From: Bombyx mori
Lineage: Eukaryota; Arthropoda; Insecta; Lepidoptera; Bombycidae
DNA length: 64,000 nucleotides
Direction: 5' to 3'
NCBI RefSeq assembly: GCF_030269925.1
Contig: NC_085110.1
Location: 1,488,001 to 1,552,000, forward strand
Part shown: positions 36,058-50,692 of the stretch, piece by piece
Position numbering within the stretch: the stretch's first letter is position 1
Layout of the letters: each line of letters opens with the position of its first letter
Made by a program: the position numbers and the translations under genes
Notes under the pieces: generated by a model
Database searches by the model: none
What the model was told of the DNA's origin: nothing
What the model saw: the letters and a program-made list of their open reading frames with translations, nothing else

Positions 36058-36770
36058 TTAGGTCCTTACATAATATGAAATTAGCGTTTTGTCGTACTGA
36101 CTACACTTTGATCTGAAATATCTCCGCTTTGGTTAAGAATTCCAAATTCAAATTTATAAATTCATTTAGCTGGTACATTTGAGTTTTGAAAACAGTCATT
36201 CATTTGTTTTATCCTCATTATTTTTTTCTTTGGCGCCACTTATTACCTACCGCACAATGGAAGACATGAAATATCTGTATATTTAGGAATACGAGGTCTA
36301 CCTACCAAACTATTACGGCAGATATCTATTGTCGGCAACTGCAAACCATGAAGAAAGAACTAGCTGCTAAACAACAGACATGGATCAATCACTCCAGGCC
36401 ACTGCTGCTTCACGAGAACGCAAGACCTCGCACTGCACAACAACCAGCCACTAAGTTAGATGAGCTACAATTGGAATGTCTGTGACATCCACTGTACTCC
36501 CTGGACCTTGCTCCAATAGCTTACCATTTTATCTGGAATTTGGACAACTTCTTACAAGAAAAAAAAGCGCTCGAAAGCGCCTTGAAAGATTCTCATTTTT
36601 GATTCTCGCCCCATGGTTTTTTAGTAAAGGAACCATTGAACTACCTATGAGATGGAAAAAGTGCATAGATAATAACGGTGCATACTTTGATTAATTAAAT
36701 ATATATTACAAAAAAAAATTACTTTATATTCCTCCTGTACAAAACGCCAATTTCGTATATAAGGACCTAA
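36058..36770 (+). mobile_element. Internally deleted mariner element
   Basis: TIRs: left TTAGGTCCTTACATAATATG with AAATTAGCGTTTTGT; right, as complement, TTAGGTCCTTATATACGAAA with TTGGCGTTTTGT. About 713 bp against roughly 1.3 kb for full elements. It keeps a 5' UTR/ATG region (36252) and the 3' third of the transposase. Confidence 0.88.
36300..36694 (+). pseudogene. mariner transposase C-terminal remnant
   Basis: Pieces across frames match the mariner tail: RPLLLHENARPRTAQQ, YSPDLAP-like bases, and in one frame APWFFSKGTIELPMRW followed by KKCIDNNGAYFD and a stop. Frameshifts and stops break the frame. The DDD catalytic region is largely missing. Confidence 0.85.
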
Positions 36771-39700
36771 TATTATATTATATTATTACATTATACTATT
36801 GCATCACCACCACAGCTACATCAACCACTTGCAAGTCTCTCAGACTGAACTAAAACTTACAAATTCTATACTCAATTTTAAAGCTCGCGATTTAGAAAAT
36901 ACAAATAAAAATGACAGATTATAATGACAAATTATTATCTATGTTGCTTCTTGTACACTGGAACATTTTTAACCCTTTTAGGTCCAGAGTCCTCACCAAT
37001 TAGTCATAGAGTTTAGTCTTACATTAGTCTTAGGACCGCAAAGGGTTTATGTGAAAATTTTGAACAGAATCATGTGATAATAAATGTAATATTGTAGTAA
37101 TTGTTTTGTAGGACATGTTTTTATTAGTTAAATGCATTTTTAACTGTTTTGATATATTAATACACAAAGAATCAAAGAGCAAGTAAAAAGATCAAATGAT
37201 TTAAAGTAATAATTATAATCAATTCTCAAAATAATCAATTGTTCTAATGCCTATTCACAGATTGTGGAATTCAATTTCTTAGTTCTGATAAACATATTCT
37301 GGTCTCAAAATGATAAGTATTTTATTTTAATCTTCTTCTTTGTCTCCACCTTATCCCACTAGATGGGGTCCGCACAGCGAATTTTCTCTTCCATTGTCTT
37401 CTATCAGCCGTCACCTCAACACTCACTCCTTTCTCTCTCATATCATCATTCACACACTCCAACTGTGTCTTCTTCAGTCGATCTGTTCGCCTTCTACCTT
37501 GCACTACCTCCTCTCTCTATCTCCTAGTCACATGCATCTCCTCTCTATTTTTTTGTAGCCTAATATTTGTGTTTATTTTATAATTTTTAAACCTATTAAT
37601 ATTTATTGTAAAAAGTTACAATTTTTATTTTATTCCATGATTTACAGGCAAGAAAGAATGTAAATACCTATGCGACGTTTAATTGTACTGAAAAAAATAA
37701 TAGGAATACCAATTTTATAAATTTCAATGCAGCTTTATATATATTATTCTAAAATTAAAACAAACCTGTGGGGTTAGCCTGATAAGTTAAAAGAAATCTA
37801 AAATAAGTGTTAAAAAAAAACATGCAATGTTCTTATTTCAAATCTGGACTTGTCATTTCAACAATTAGATTGTTCAATCAACACTATTCAACACAGTTGT
37901 ATTGAACATTTTCTGACCTTACCTCTGGTGCCGCTCGCATGATTTCCCGGTGTTCCGTTTTCTTTGATTGGCCGCCCGTCCGCAGTACATTTTAAAAGCA
38001 TTTTGATGATCACTTTTTACGTCTCATTAGACATTTCCTTCAATATTATTGTTACCTCGAACCAAAACAAGCACGACAGTATCAATGTAGTTGTTTTCTC
38101 TATACCGCCAACTGATTGGTAGTTCAAAGTGACGTCAAAAGTCAAATTGAAATAATCGAGTGGAATAGACACTTCAACTGTTTTAATTGTAAGTTTAATT
38201 GGAACACAAGTTGATTAGTTGATATAACACTAATTTACACAATAGCTATGTTTATATTACTAAAAAGCACTGATAAATTTAACGCAAACCACTCGTTTGA
38301 TAACACCACTAAACACAACAATCAACCCAGCAAGAAGGGAACGACACGACTGAAATGAAAGTTGCTACGAAACGAACGTACGGTCAGCCGTGTTTTGATT
38401 GATACAGGCAGGCAACTGGCAAGTAATGCAACGAAAATGAATGAAATAAACATGAAGTTCGTCAAGATGTGAATTTCGTAGACAGAACAGTAATTTTGTT
38501 AGGGTTGGCATTCAGTCTCTTGGAATAAAATCCCTTAAACAAACACTTTTTTAATACGCTTTTATTATTTATATTATTTGCTTCTCTGAAGTTTTAGATA
38601 TCACTAGTAGGATTGACGTTGACATTTAATTGTAGGCATTATTTAGATTACGAATATTGCAGACTGTTGTGATGACTGCTAGTTTCAGAGCTAAATAAAA
38701 AATTCCGTGTTTAAAATTTTTATTAAACAAATTTTATAAACCAAGTTATATACATTAATTTTTAATAAGTGTAGATATTATATTTTTTGTTACGTAGTGA
38801 CAAATCACCATTTTGAATTTCATATTTCTTAAAATTACTCATTGTATTTTTACTTTTCTAATTTCAAGATACTGTTAACTATTGCACTGTCGATTGCATC
38901 TATAATTGAGGTGACACCTGTCATGTACTTATTGTCAATTTGTCAATGTTTTGTATTCATGATCACTTTGTTGGTACAACTAAATAAATCAATTAATTAA
39001 ATACTACTATCGTCAACCGACATTTAGTGCTGGTATAGCATTGTAAGGCTGCACGGATTGCTACCACTATCCTGGCGACTTTAGCAAAGAAGCAGCTTCC
39101 TGGTTTGAAAGGTGCGATAGCTTTTATTCACGGCAACTTGGACTTTGCCCTCGTGCCTCAAGGTGAGAGGCGGGATTCATTCATTGTGATTTTTATGTGC
39201 TTAGGTAACCATTTTAAACTAGATTTGAGGTAGGCTGTGAGGTAGTTCATCAAAGCACGGTTTTTTCAACACAATTCTGTAACGCTTTGGCCGTAACTTG
39301 CGGACAGAGTGTGCCAACCATCGATATATTACCATCGTGGTAATATATCGATGGTCCCAACTAATAAAGTTACAAGTGGTCTTTTCCGTCATTTCGCTAT
39401 TGCGTTCTTGAATAAACAAGCGAGCTTTTTGCATAGATCTCATAGCTTTTGTTTTAATGTAACATAAATGAGAAGCTATATGTAGTAAAAATAAAATACA
39501 TGTTTACACCAACCAGATTTTTTTTTACTAAAAAATTACTTCCAATGGTGACAACCTTAATTTTTTTAATCTATTTCATCTCACTCACACGTTAAATTAA
39601 ATACATAGTCCTTCACTGCTTATTTAATTCCTCAAAATAGATAAGCTGCATTATTTTTTTCAAACTAATTTTGTGTAACTAATGAAAAAAGTAGGGAAAA

Positions 39701-41080
39701 TAAAACATGTCATACAATTACTTTTTTAACAAAAGCAATAACAACAATGTGAGAAAGATACAGACAGAAAGAAGTGTTTTGCAATGTTGGCCAACGCAAG
39801 TGAGTTAGAGATAGGTAAATTTGCAAAATCGATATTTGGAAGTGGTAGAGAAACTTTTGACTAACATTGGAAATTTTTAATAAATTTTTGCATTTTAGTT
39901 TTTCTTTTTTTAATGACTAACTTAAAATACAATTAAATATACATGCATTATAAAATTTATTAAAACAAATAATTAATTAATTTAAAAACAATCAAAGATA
40001 CATTAAGCAATACTTCTAGTACATACATAAGACTTCTAGACAATTTCACTATTTCAATTTTATTTAGGTCGGTACTAATATATCATAGTTCAGTTAGAAA
40101 AAATAAACTCGATAGCACTGCAAGCTCTGTCTTTTCTTCTTTTTTACCAATCAAGATAATGGAATCAGGTCCAATAAGAAACTGTCTTCCACATTGCCAC
40201 TTGGATCTGTCAAGACCAACTGAATTATTCAGTTACTATTCAGTTTTGGTAACTTATTTGATCTGATTCAAATAATAATTCGCCATTAGAGAGCTTTCCT
40301 TAATATATAGTTATCTTATACTCAATCGTTGTACAAAGTTACGAGACTAGTTTAGAGATGTATGTTACGACAATTTTTACTGACTTTTAAGAAGGGCATT
40401 TAAGTTTACAATTTACTTAATAAAAGTACATAAATCTTAGGTAACTAATAGCCACAGAAAATATTGCATTATTACAAGTACGAAAAATATTATTCTGTTC
40501 TTCAAGTGTGCAAATATTCGTAATAATTTTATAATCACTTTGAAAGGGATGAAATTGGATTACATAAACTTGTAATATCTAAATAAATCTAAAATTTTGA
40601 AACTGCGACCGTATTAGAACCCGATGATAAGGAGCAAAAAACCGAGACGATCGGATGATCTGAAAAGTTTTATCAGAACACACAGAGGACTTTGGATATG
40701 CACAGATTGAATCCAAGCTCTTTCGTAGACTTAAGGGTTCCATACGATCTATGAGAACAACTTTCTTTGTACAGTTAACTGAGAATAAAGGAGAAGATAG
40801 CAGAACTACACGCCGTCATGAGTAATAACCACTTAATAACACACATTCAAGTGACATTAGCCTTCTATCTCTTGTAAAACTACATTAATGTTCCCTACAT
40901 CACATTCCCAACCTGGAAAAAATCAATAGACTATGTACTAGAACTTCTTGGGTTGCTCGAAAAGTTTCTATATCGCCATTTACTGGCAGGGCTAGTTAGA
41001 TTTTACAACAATAATCTTCAAATAGGATGCCCGTAATCCGATTGCCATAACGAAAAAGGATAAACTAATTTAAAATTTAA
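36771..41080. other. No host gene found; LINE scrap at 37322-37504
   Basis: The minus frame at 37504-37322 (LECVNDDMREKGVSVEVTAD, RRQWKRK) looks like an RTE-type LINE C-terminus. A perfect palindrome lies at 39317-39355. The remainder is AT-rich without exons that I can link. Confidence 0.55.
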
Positions 41081-41365
41081 AAAATCATGTAAATTTGAAA
41101 TAGCTTTGCATTAATAGGTACTTAGGAAAACTATCGCTGTAGTTATTGACAATATGACAAATTTTTTTTAAGTTGGACAATAATAATTCCTCCAAATCAT
41201 TCGACCGAATAGGAAATCGAATGATTCGATTGTCACTTTTCGTTACTGACTCAATAAGCGGCGCCATATATATTTTGAACGCGCCATTTTGGGAGCTTGA
41301 TAGCAGCGACGCTTACGTGAATTCTCGTGATTTTGTGAAAAAGTGCCGCTCTTTCTTAGCACAGC
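41081..41365 (+). promoter_or_regulatory. Upstream / 5' leader region of HP1
   Basis: The 285 bp before the HP1 start should hold the promoter and 5' UTR by position. No TATA or initiator motif stands out. GC content rises in the last 100 bp. Confidence 0.4.
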
Positions 41366-43778
<2,413 letters not shown>

Positions 43779-43925
43779 TTAGAACTAAGTATTGCATAAG
43801 TGTTTGTATGGACTCAATGGTGGTGTCTGTTGTTTTTAGTTCATCTTCGAGAGTTCACAGAGCTCGGAGTGCAGCTGCATTGTAATTCTACATTTTATTG
43901 ATTTTATTTTTAAACTTGCTGCATA

Positions 43926-43931
43926 AATAAA
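43926..43931 (+). terminator. AATAAA poly(A) signal, likely HP1
   Basis: First AATAAA downstream of the HP1 stop codon, about 150 bp past it, so it is the simplest candidate for the 3' end of the transcript. No transcript evidence is available here. Confidence 0.5.
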
Positions 43932-44489
43932 AAATTCTGGCTGGCAAAAACTGGTTACATGTGACGTCATTTGGGGCCAAGAAAACGAACTAACCATATA
44001 TTAAACACTGATTTATAATTATAATGATTAGCCACTTATGACATCATGCATGGATCATTCTACCTTGAAACTAAGAATAGGTTAAATGATGAATTATTAG
44101 GTTTTATTTGATGGTTTAAAATATAAATCTTTATTATTTCACAAAAATAGTTTGTGAATGTTCAATTGAACTTAATTAAACCTCCTTTATAAATTGTTTC
44201 GTAATTGCTGTCCAGTTGTCTATTGCTTCAGACTCGATGAGGACATGCAGTTTTGTTTTGAGAATTGTTAGTTTATTTTTAATTTAAAATACTTAAAAAT
44301 ATATGAATGACTATAAAAATGTATTTAATAAAATACACAATGAACATAATACTTGTAATGCAAAACGGTTTTTGTACATTTAAATAAACAAAGATTTTTT
44401 TTAACAGAATTACTTGGTATATTAAATAACAGTCAATTATTCCGGACGGTACAATATGACCCATTTACTTCCGAAGTATAGTAATCGGC
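43932..44489. other. No gene seen between HP1 and a LINE pseudogene
   Basis: AT-rich sequence downstream of the HP1 poly(A) signal. Confidence 0.5.
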
Positions 44490-45595
44490 ACGAGTCTTGA
44501 GTAGGGGTGGCGCGGTGGTGCTGGTGTACGATGCGCTGGATGAAGCTGCTGCTAAAGATCAACCAGTCCAAAACAAAGATCATGATCGTGGATAAATCCG
44601 GCATCCTTGACGAGAAAAATATTCTAGGCCAATATGACATCGTCAAGGTTTTCGTGTACCTCAGCTCGATTATTACCAATAGGGGTGGATCGGAAACCGA
44701 AATAAGGCGACGCATCGGAATGGCCAAATCCGTTATGAGCCGGCTAAACAAAATATAGAGAGATCGTAACATACTCAAGAAGACGAAAGTGCAAATTGTT
44801 GAGACGCTCGTTTTCTTAAAAAAATTTGTATGAGGCTGAGACCTGGACCTTGAAAGTCTGACAAGCGACGCATAGACGCGTTTGAGATGTGGTGCTGGCG
44901 GCGCATGTTGCGCATCCCTTGGACGGCTTTCCGGATAAACGCTTCCATCCTCAATGAGCTAAAAGTTGATCAGAGGCTATCCACTAAATGCCTATATAGA
45001 GTGCTTCAATATTTTGGTCCAATAGCAAGAAAACCCTCTGACAATCTGGAGAGACTCATAGTGACGGAAAAAGTGGATGGAAGACGATTCAGAGGTCGGA
45101 GCCAAAAAAGATGGAATGACTTTTTTTTTTCTACCTTGAGAGGCTATTTCAGCGCAACTTTAACTAGTAGGTGAGCTCACGGGGCTCAAACCTGACGACG
45201 TTGCTAACACGAACCCTAGCAAGAGCCGTCCTTCGCAGAATCTACCACCGGATCGGAAACGCGACCCACTGAGAAGATTCGGCGAGAAACTCAGTGGGCT
45301 GTGTCTATGGGTTAATTTAATCGCCGAGCCCTTCGTCACAAGCGACGGGTTCGACGAGAACGATGAATTGGAATGACCGAGTGTGCGAGCATCTGAACAC
45401 GAGACTGAGCCACGCACTTCACTGCACCACTGACCGACATTAGTGGATACAAATTACAAGAAAAGTTCACAGGCGGGCGCATCACGATACTCAGCCTTGA
45501 GCGATCAACTGGTGGAGGAGGAGGAGGAGGTACGATGGGCGCACGGCTCCCCACTCTTTGTGGAGAGCTCACGACTCATGCCGATTACTGTACCA
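44490..45595 (+). pseudogene. RTE/CR1-like LINE reverse-transcriptase pseudogene, interrupted
   Basis: 44507-44758 reads VFVYLSSIITNRGGSETEIR and RRIGMAKSVMSRLNK. After a stop and a frameshift, 44887-45120 reads MWCWRRMLRIPWTAFRINAS and VDQRLSTKCLYRVLQYFG, then GRRFRGRSQKRWND. These are the C-terminal domains of an endonuclease/RT LINE protein. A jockey LINE end is inserted at 45122-45370, after which the frame resumes (WNDRVCEHLNTRLSHA) and ends near a (GGA)n tail at 45513-45531. Confidence 0.8.
45122..45370 (-). mobile_element. Jockey-clade LINE 3' end inside LINE pseudogene
   Basis: The T-tract at left (45121-45130) is the minus-strand tail. TGGAATGAC occurs on both sides (45112-45120 and 45368-45376), a 9-bp target duplication. 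Confidence 0.8.
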
Positions 45596-46589
45596 GAGTA
45601 CGTGCAATAACAAACCCTTGTTACTATTGGTGTATAATTAAAGGATAATCATTTAATTTTAATAAGCTTTCCGTGAGTAACAATTGCAAATCGTGTGGCG
45701 TCGTCGTTAGCTCTGGCTGCGTGGGTCCGATGGGGACGCTTACTGTTGTACTGTGGTGAGAAACGGTCGTGCGCCCACCAGCAAATGTGCTCCGAACACT
45801 TCGACGGCTCTCGACTGAAGGTCGACCATCAACTCCAGCACTTTGATGGCCAGATAAGTCTCATTCCTCATTTTAGATTTAATACTGAATGTAGTGCAAT
45901 AATTGTGTGTACTTACTGCTGATGCCGCGCAGCGCGGTCCCCGGGCTCTCGCATATTGTTGGGCCGCGAGAGAACAGAAAGTGTGCGCGTCTGCTCTCTG
46001 CCCGGAATAAAGTTCCTCAACAAGGTAGAGCGCGCGTCACGTAAAAAGATCGCTGGAAGAAAGTGGAGGGGGTGTGTTTGCGCATGGATACACTTGCGCA
46101 CGAAAATACTAAGTACTTTTGTTTTATTTTTGAAGTAATCCTTCGCTCGCGGCTCCGTATATTGGTTATTGGTATGTACAGTTTAGTAGTTCTGTACTCT
46201 TGTAGCTGTATGCAGTTACATGTTACAGGAGAGCGTAGAAAGATATCATAAGTTTGAAGTTAAAGTAGTTTATGAAAGTTAAAGCTTAGATAAAGTTATA
46301 AAGATGATAATTTCTCTTGATGTGAATTGTACGATAGTTAGTGATGCACTCTCTTGACTGTAATTAAATTCATATTATATTATTTGTTGTCACGGGGCAA
46401 AAAGTGGATCGCGTCGCGAGTAAGCATAACGTTCTGGTACTGTTGGTGGTCGGCATTCCTTAACTATAATAAAATTGTACGGTGGTAAGATCGTACATGG
46501 TAGGTACATTAAAAATAATATATAAGATAGAATTTTATGAAATAGAATTAAAAACATGTTTAATTTCTGCGTATAATGTTTAATCTGAA

Positions 46590-46676
46590 TACGAACAGAC
46601 AGACAGACGGACGGACGGACAACAAAGTGATCAAAGGGTTCCGTTTTTTTCCTATTGAGGTACGAAACCCTAAAAA
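46590..46676. repeat. (GACA/GACG)n plus hairpin repeat end
   Basis: AGACAGACAGACGGACGGAC is followed by an imperfect hairpin, AAGGGTTCCGT / TACGAAACCCT (46634-46672), a combination seen as the end of a widespread insect repeat. Class unknown. Confidence 0.6.
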
Positions 46677-46976
46677 TTAAATTAAAGTCGAAACTCCTTC
46701 CATTAAGTCGTCGTGGGTGACGTGAAAACCTGATGAGGACGCGGTGTTGGTGCTAGAGGTGTACATTTTATCGTCGTCGCTGTCGTCACTTGAGCTTTCA
46801 TCATCACTTGAGTCAGAATCATCATCCCCTACGCGAATAATAAATTTTTCCGTCATCATGTCTACCACATGATCGCTTTCAACATGGCGTTCAAAATTTA
46901 CATCAAAATGTCGTTTTCCTATATAACATTTTATATACATATATGATATGCTCGGAGACTGGTCAATGTGTAACAT
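46677..46976 (-). CDS. Unassigned acidic ORF, 99 aa
   Basis: ATG to TAA on minus. The N-terminal half is hydrophobic/basic (YIGKRHFDVNFERHVESD). A strongly acidic Ser/Asp run (residues about 52-71, DDDSDSSDDESSSDDSDDD) precedes a Ser/Thr-rich tail. I recognise no family. The acidic codons alternate, so the run is not a simple microsatellite. It could be an exon of an unknown gene, a transposon ORF or chance; no splice partners are visible. Confidence 0.25.
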   Translation of the reverse strand: MLHIDQSPSISYMYIKCYIGKRHFDVNFERHVESDHVVDMMTEKFIIRVGDDDSDSSDDESSSDDSDDDKMYTSSTNTASSSGFHVTHDDLMEGVSTLI

Positions 46977-47104
46977 AATGTCATCCAGACATCAATAAAT
47001 TAGTAACACGTCCTTTAGAACTTCTCTTCAGTTTGGTCAAACGCGAAAATTACGTTAGTGCTGTTTCAAAGTTGAATATTTTAGTCTTCCCCCTAATTCC
47101 TATT

Positions 47105-47353
47105 TGTGGTAGGACCTCTTGTGAGTCCGCGCGGGTAGGTACCACCACCCTGCCTATTTCTGCCGTGAAGCAGTAATGCGTTTCGGTTTGAAGGGTGGGG
47201 CAGCCGTTGTAACTATACTGAGATCTTAGAACTTATATCTCAAGGTGGGTGGCGCATTTACGTTGTAGATGTCTATGGGCTCCAGTAACCACTTAACATC
47301 AGGTGGGCTGTGAGCTCGTCCACCTACCAAAACAATAAAAAAAAAAAAAAAGT
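47105..47353 (+). mobile_element. Bm1-like SINE, headless form, long A-tract
   Basis: Starts GTGGTAGGACCTCTTGTGAG and ends in an A-tract of more than ten bases at 47337-47351, suggesting a fairly young copy. Confidence 0.9.
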
Positions 47354-49260
47354 AGCTAGGTTTACGTCGTCACGGTACGCGATATTTAGGGAAGTAATTC
47401 TGGGTCTCGCGGCGGAGATTGAGAGTTCAGGGTAGTTGGACGGCGACATTCACCCGCCATGACCTCACCGTGAGCATAGTTCGAAAAATCAACCGTTTTT
47501 CTTCAAATGCTGGCCTTCGCTTAGTGAAATAAATGAGCTCTTACAAATTAGCATTCTGTATTAGTGATGATTGTTTTACGCTGTGTAAGCCTACTGCGGC
47601 CACATCGATACGAGCTGAATTAATATTAGCTAACTAGTGGGAGCACTCTTGAACACACTCACGTTATGAACATATGACTTAAAAAACTAAGTATAGTACG
47701 TCGCGACCTCACGCGGGACGCACCGACAATGTCGCCAAGACTCATAGTTCTTGCATGTACTCATCCAGTTTATTTAAATTCCAAATAGTCTTATTGAAAT
47801 ATCACTCTAATACGTATGTATGTATTTATTATGTAAATTACAAATGTTTTATATGACGTACACAACATTCAATGAAAATAAAACTTATTTCGTAATATGT
47901 TTGACTTTTATTTGATTAATAACTAGAACAAATTAATACAAGTGTATTTTTAATGACATAATAAATTCTGAAAGAAATAGTTTGAGAGTTTTTATTTAAA
48001 CTACATATACTTCATCTAACGATTTTATTTTACTGTTTTCGTGGGCGATAATAACAGGCTTTCAAAGTAAGTTTAGTTTGACATGTAACTTGTGTACTTG
48101 ATGTCCATGGTGACGATGACTACTGGTGACCACTGGTGTCCACTGATACACACCAGGTAGGTTTTATGCTCGTCTAGCTAGGAAGGCAATAAAAAGATAT
48201 TTGAAATTTATAATTTAAGTTCAACTTATAAGCATTAGGGTAAGTTAAGTCTTCACAATCTGAAATTAGCATATTTTACTCCGACACTTGCAGCTGGAAT
48301 TGCATCTTTAATGTACTTAATATCCCCACAAAAATAAAAATAACTAGAATTGGGTAATATAAATACTGTGGTTAAAAATACATTTTATCCTTTCCATTTT
48401 TACTCCGATACTTCCTGATTAAACATATCATCAGCTTTTTCTAAACGTGAAGATGAATCATTGAGAAAAGCACTAACAATTTTATTTCATTAAAATTTAT
48501 TGACGACCGTTGCCATATATCTACCGCGCAACTTACACGATATTGTCGGAAGGACTGCAATTATTCCTGATTTAAGCATTAAGTAATTTTGATTCATAGA
48601 TGATTTTTGACCAAGATATAAAAAGGAATCTATGAAAGTAAAACGGGAATGAAAACTGATAAAATTAGACAAATTTTGGACTGTACTTCGCATTAATGAC
48701 TCCCAAGTGAATAATTGGCGACGAAGATGGAACTATTTTATTCTTTTTATCAATAATAAGAGCCAACCAGGGCCGTTACCGAAGGAGACCGACGACGAAT
48801 CCCAGTCACACATTATTTTAACAGTACAGCATCGAAAGTTGCTCTTGATCTCGCAATGTTGTTTTTTTTAAATTAACAGTCTAGTTCGGTCTGTTAAAGG
48901 AGACGTTCGATGAAATGGCAAATCTTCAATTTCAATACTTTATCTAAACAGTAATGAGAAAGCGAATTAACTTGGCCCCTATTTGTGGCCAAACTTGGGG
49001 TACGGCACTGGGAGTCAAGAGCTATCGGAACTATACCGAATCTGAGCATCCTCGAGAACTGCGGCAGGGCACGATTACTCGTGGAATAAACAACCGCTCG
49101 GGACCAAAGGGAGTCTATAGGAGACCGCGCGGTGGAGGGGGTAGCGTGCCACATGCTGGAATGATGACCTGTTGGTGGAAGTGGTCCTCGTGGCCAGTCC
49201 CTTGAAGGCCTTTTTGTGAAGGATTTTTTTCCGCAAACAGGTTCGCTCGTAGCCTAAGGG
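47354..49260. other. No gene supported
   Basis: A diverged family C end may lie at 48105-48196 (GTAGGTTTTATGCTCGTCTA). Overlapping frames at 48894-49205 lie on both strands and carry no domain. Confidence 0.45.
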
Positions 49261-49261
49261 G

Positions 49262-49385
49262 TTATTCCAGCTATGTCCGGACAGGTGAGTGAGCTCACGG
49301 ACTCAATCTGAGAGAATTTGCAAACGCTAGCCCTAGCAAGAGCAGTGTTACGCTGAATTTTTCTCACTCAGCGAGCTGGAGGTCT
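49262..49385 (-). mobile_element. Jockey-clade LINE 3' scrap
   Basis: GTGAGTGAGCTCACGGACTC and CCTAGCAAGAGCAGTGTTAC match the 3' UTR at 25.0 kb. Confidence 0.6.
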
Positions 49386-50165
49386 AGTTCAACAGCGGAC
49401 GACCGTAGGCTGGTGATAAATTTAACCATAATTGACTACGCAATAACTTTACATAGCAATATTAGATGTGAACCTATTAAATATGAGATTCATTATTAAT
49501 AAGTAGCTTCTGAAATATAATGAAGTAAATCTATGTCGCATAAAGACAAGGTTATTTACTTCATAATTATATTATTATATAAAAAAAGACTATAAAGTGT
49601 TTAATCGCGGTGCTCGTACATTATGAATGTAATTGGAATGACTTAAATATATTGGGATTCGGTGGGTGCGTGTGGGTAGGAAACGATTTAAGTATTATAT
49701 AGCAATGTTTATTGGGTATATTAACTGTGATTCTAGATATATTATTATAATTGTAGCGAAATTTGAGAACTCCTTGTCTACGCCTGGAACTTGTAGTCGA
49801 CCTTGTTCACTCCGTTGCTGGAAGAGAAAAACAATTTAAATTAATGTTTAAGAGTACAGCGTTAAGGGCAAGCGTCGGTCGCCTGGGGGCCGCGCCGGAT
49901 CCGCTCGGAGCCAGTACCTTATTAATATGTTTAAGTGCAGTGGGGAACAGGAGGAAGACGAGAAGTCACAGCTTGGTTTGTCAACGTCCAGTCAAATTAT
50001 TTGAAAATACTCTGAAGCGCTTAGAGCTATTATTATAGTAGAGTAGTTGGTGATACGAGGGCACCTGATGTTAAGTTGTTACAAGAAAACATGTCCTCAC
50101 CCGTATCCAAAGATGAAGTCGAAATTTTAATTGTATAATGGCTGCTCCACCGACATCTTGCTTTT

Positions 50166-50416
50166 TACTGCTGGTAGGACTTCTTGTGAGTCCGCGCGGG
50201 TAGGTACCGCTGCCCTGCCTATTTCTGCCGTGAAGCAGTAATGCGTTTCGGTTTGAAGGGTGGGGCAGCCGTTGTAACTACATTGAGACCTTAGAATTTA
50301 TATCTCAAGGTGGGTGGCGCATTAACGTTGTAGATGTCTATGGGCTCCAGCAATCACTTAACACCAGGTGGGCTGTAAGCTCGTCCACCCATCTAAGCAA
50401 TAAATAAATAAATAAA
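50166..50416 (+). mobile_element. Bm1-like SINE, headless form
   Basis: Starts ACTGCTGGTAGGACTTCTTG and ends AAGCAATAAATAAATAAATA. An old minus-strand copy probably lies at 50045-50160. It sits just 3' of the last DOCK exon found. Confidence 0.88.
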
Positions 50417-50487
50417 CCCTAAATGTACCACAACTTCGTACCACATGTTGTCGCAGATGTCGCAACAAGTTCCACCATAGGGGGGAA

Positions 50488-50692
50488 TCACCTTAGAAAT
50501 AGAAATGACGCACTGTTTGACAGTATACCGCGTGTAGTGGAGTACCTGAGCAGCGCGGCGTGCGAGGGCGGGTGCTGCAGCAGCGGCTGGAGGCTGGCGG
50601 CGAGGCGCTGCAGGTTCCGCTCCAGCTCGCGCTGGTACTCGCGCTGGTCCAGACCGATCAGGTTCTTGTTCTTCTTTAGAGCGTCTTGACAC
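50488..50692 (-). CDS. Dock7: DOCK exon k (end of DHR2; 3' boundary uncertain)
   Basis: Begins by completing a lysine codon and reads [39 protein letters not shown] and [22 protein letters not shown] is a DOCK-C signature close to the C-terminus. A good donor (CTCAG|GTACTC) ends the exon at 50546. Without splicing the frame runs 19 more codons to TGA at 50488-50490. I could not find a convincing further exon downstream, so either ending is possible. Confidence 0.85.
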
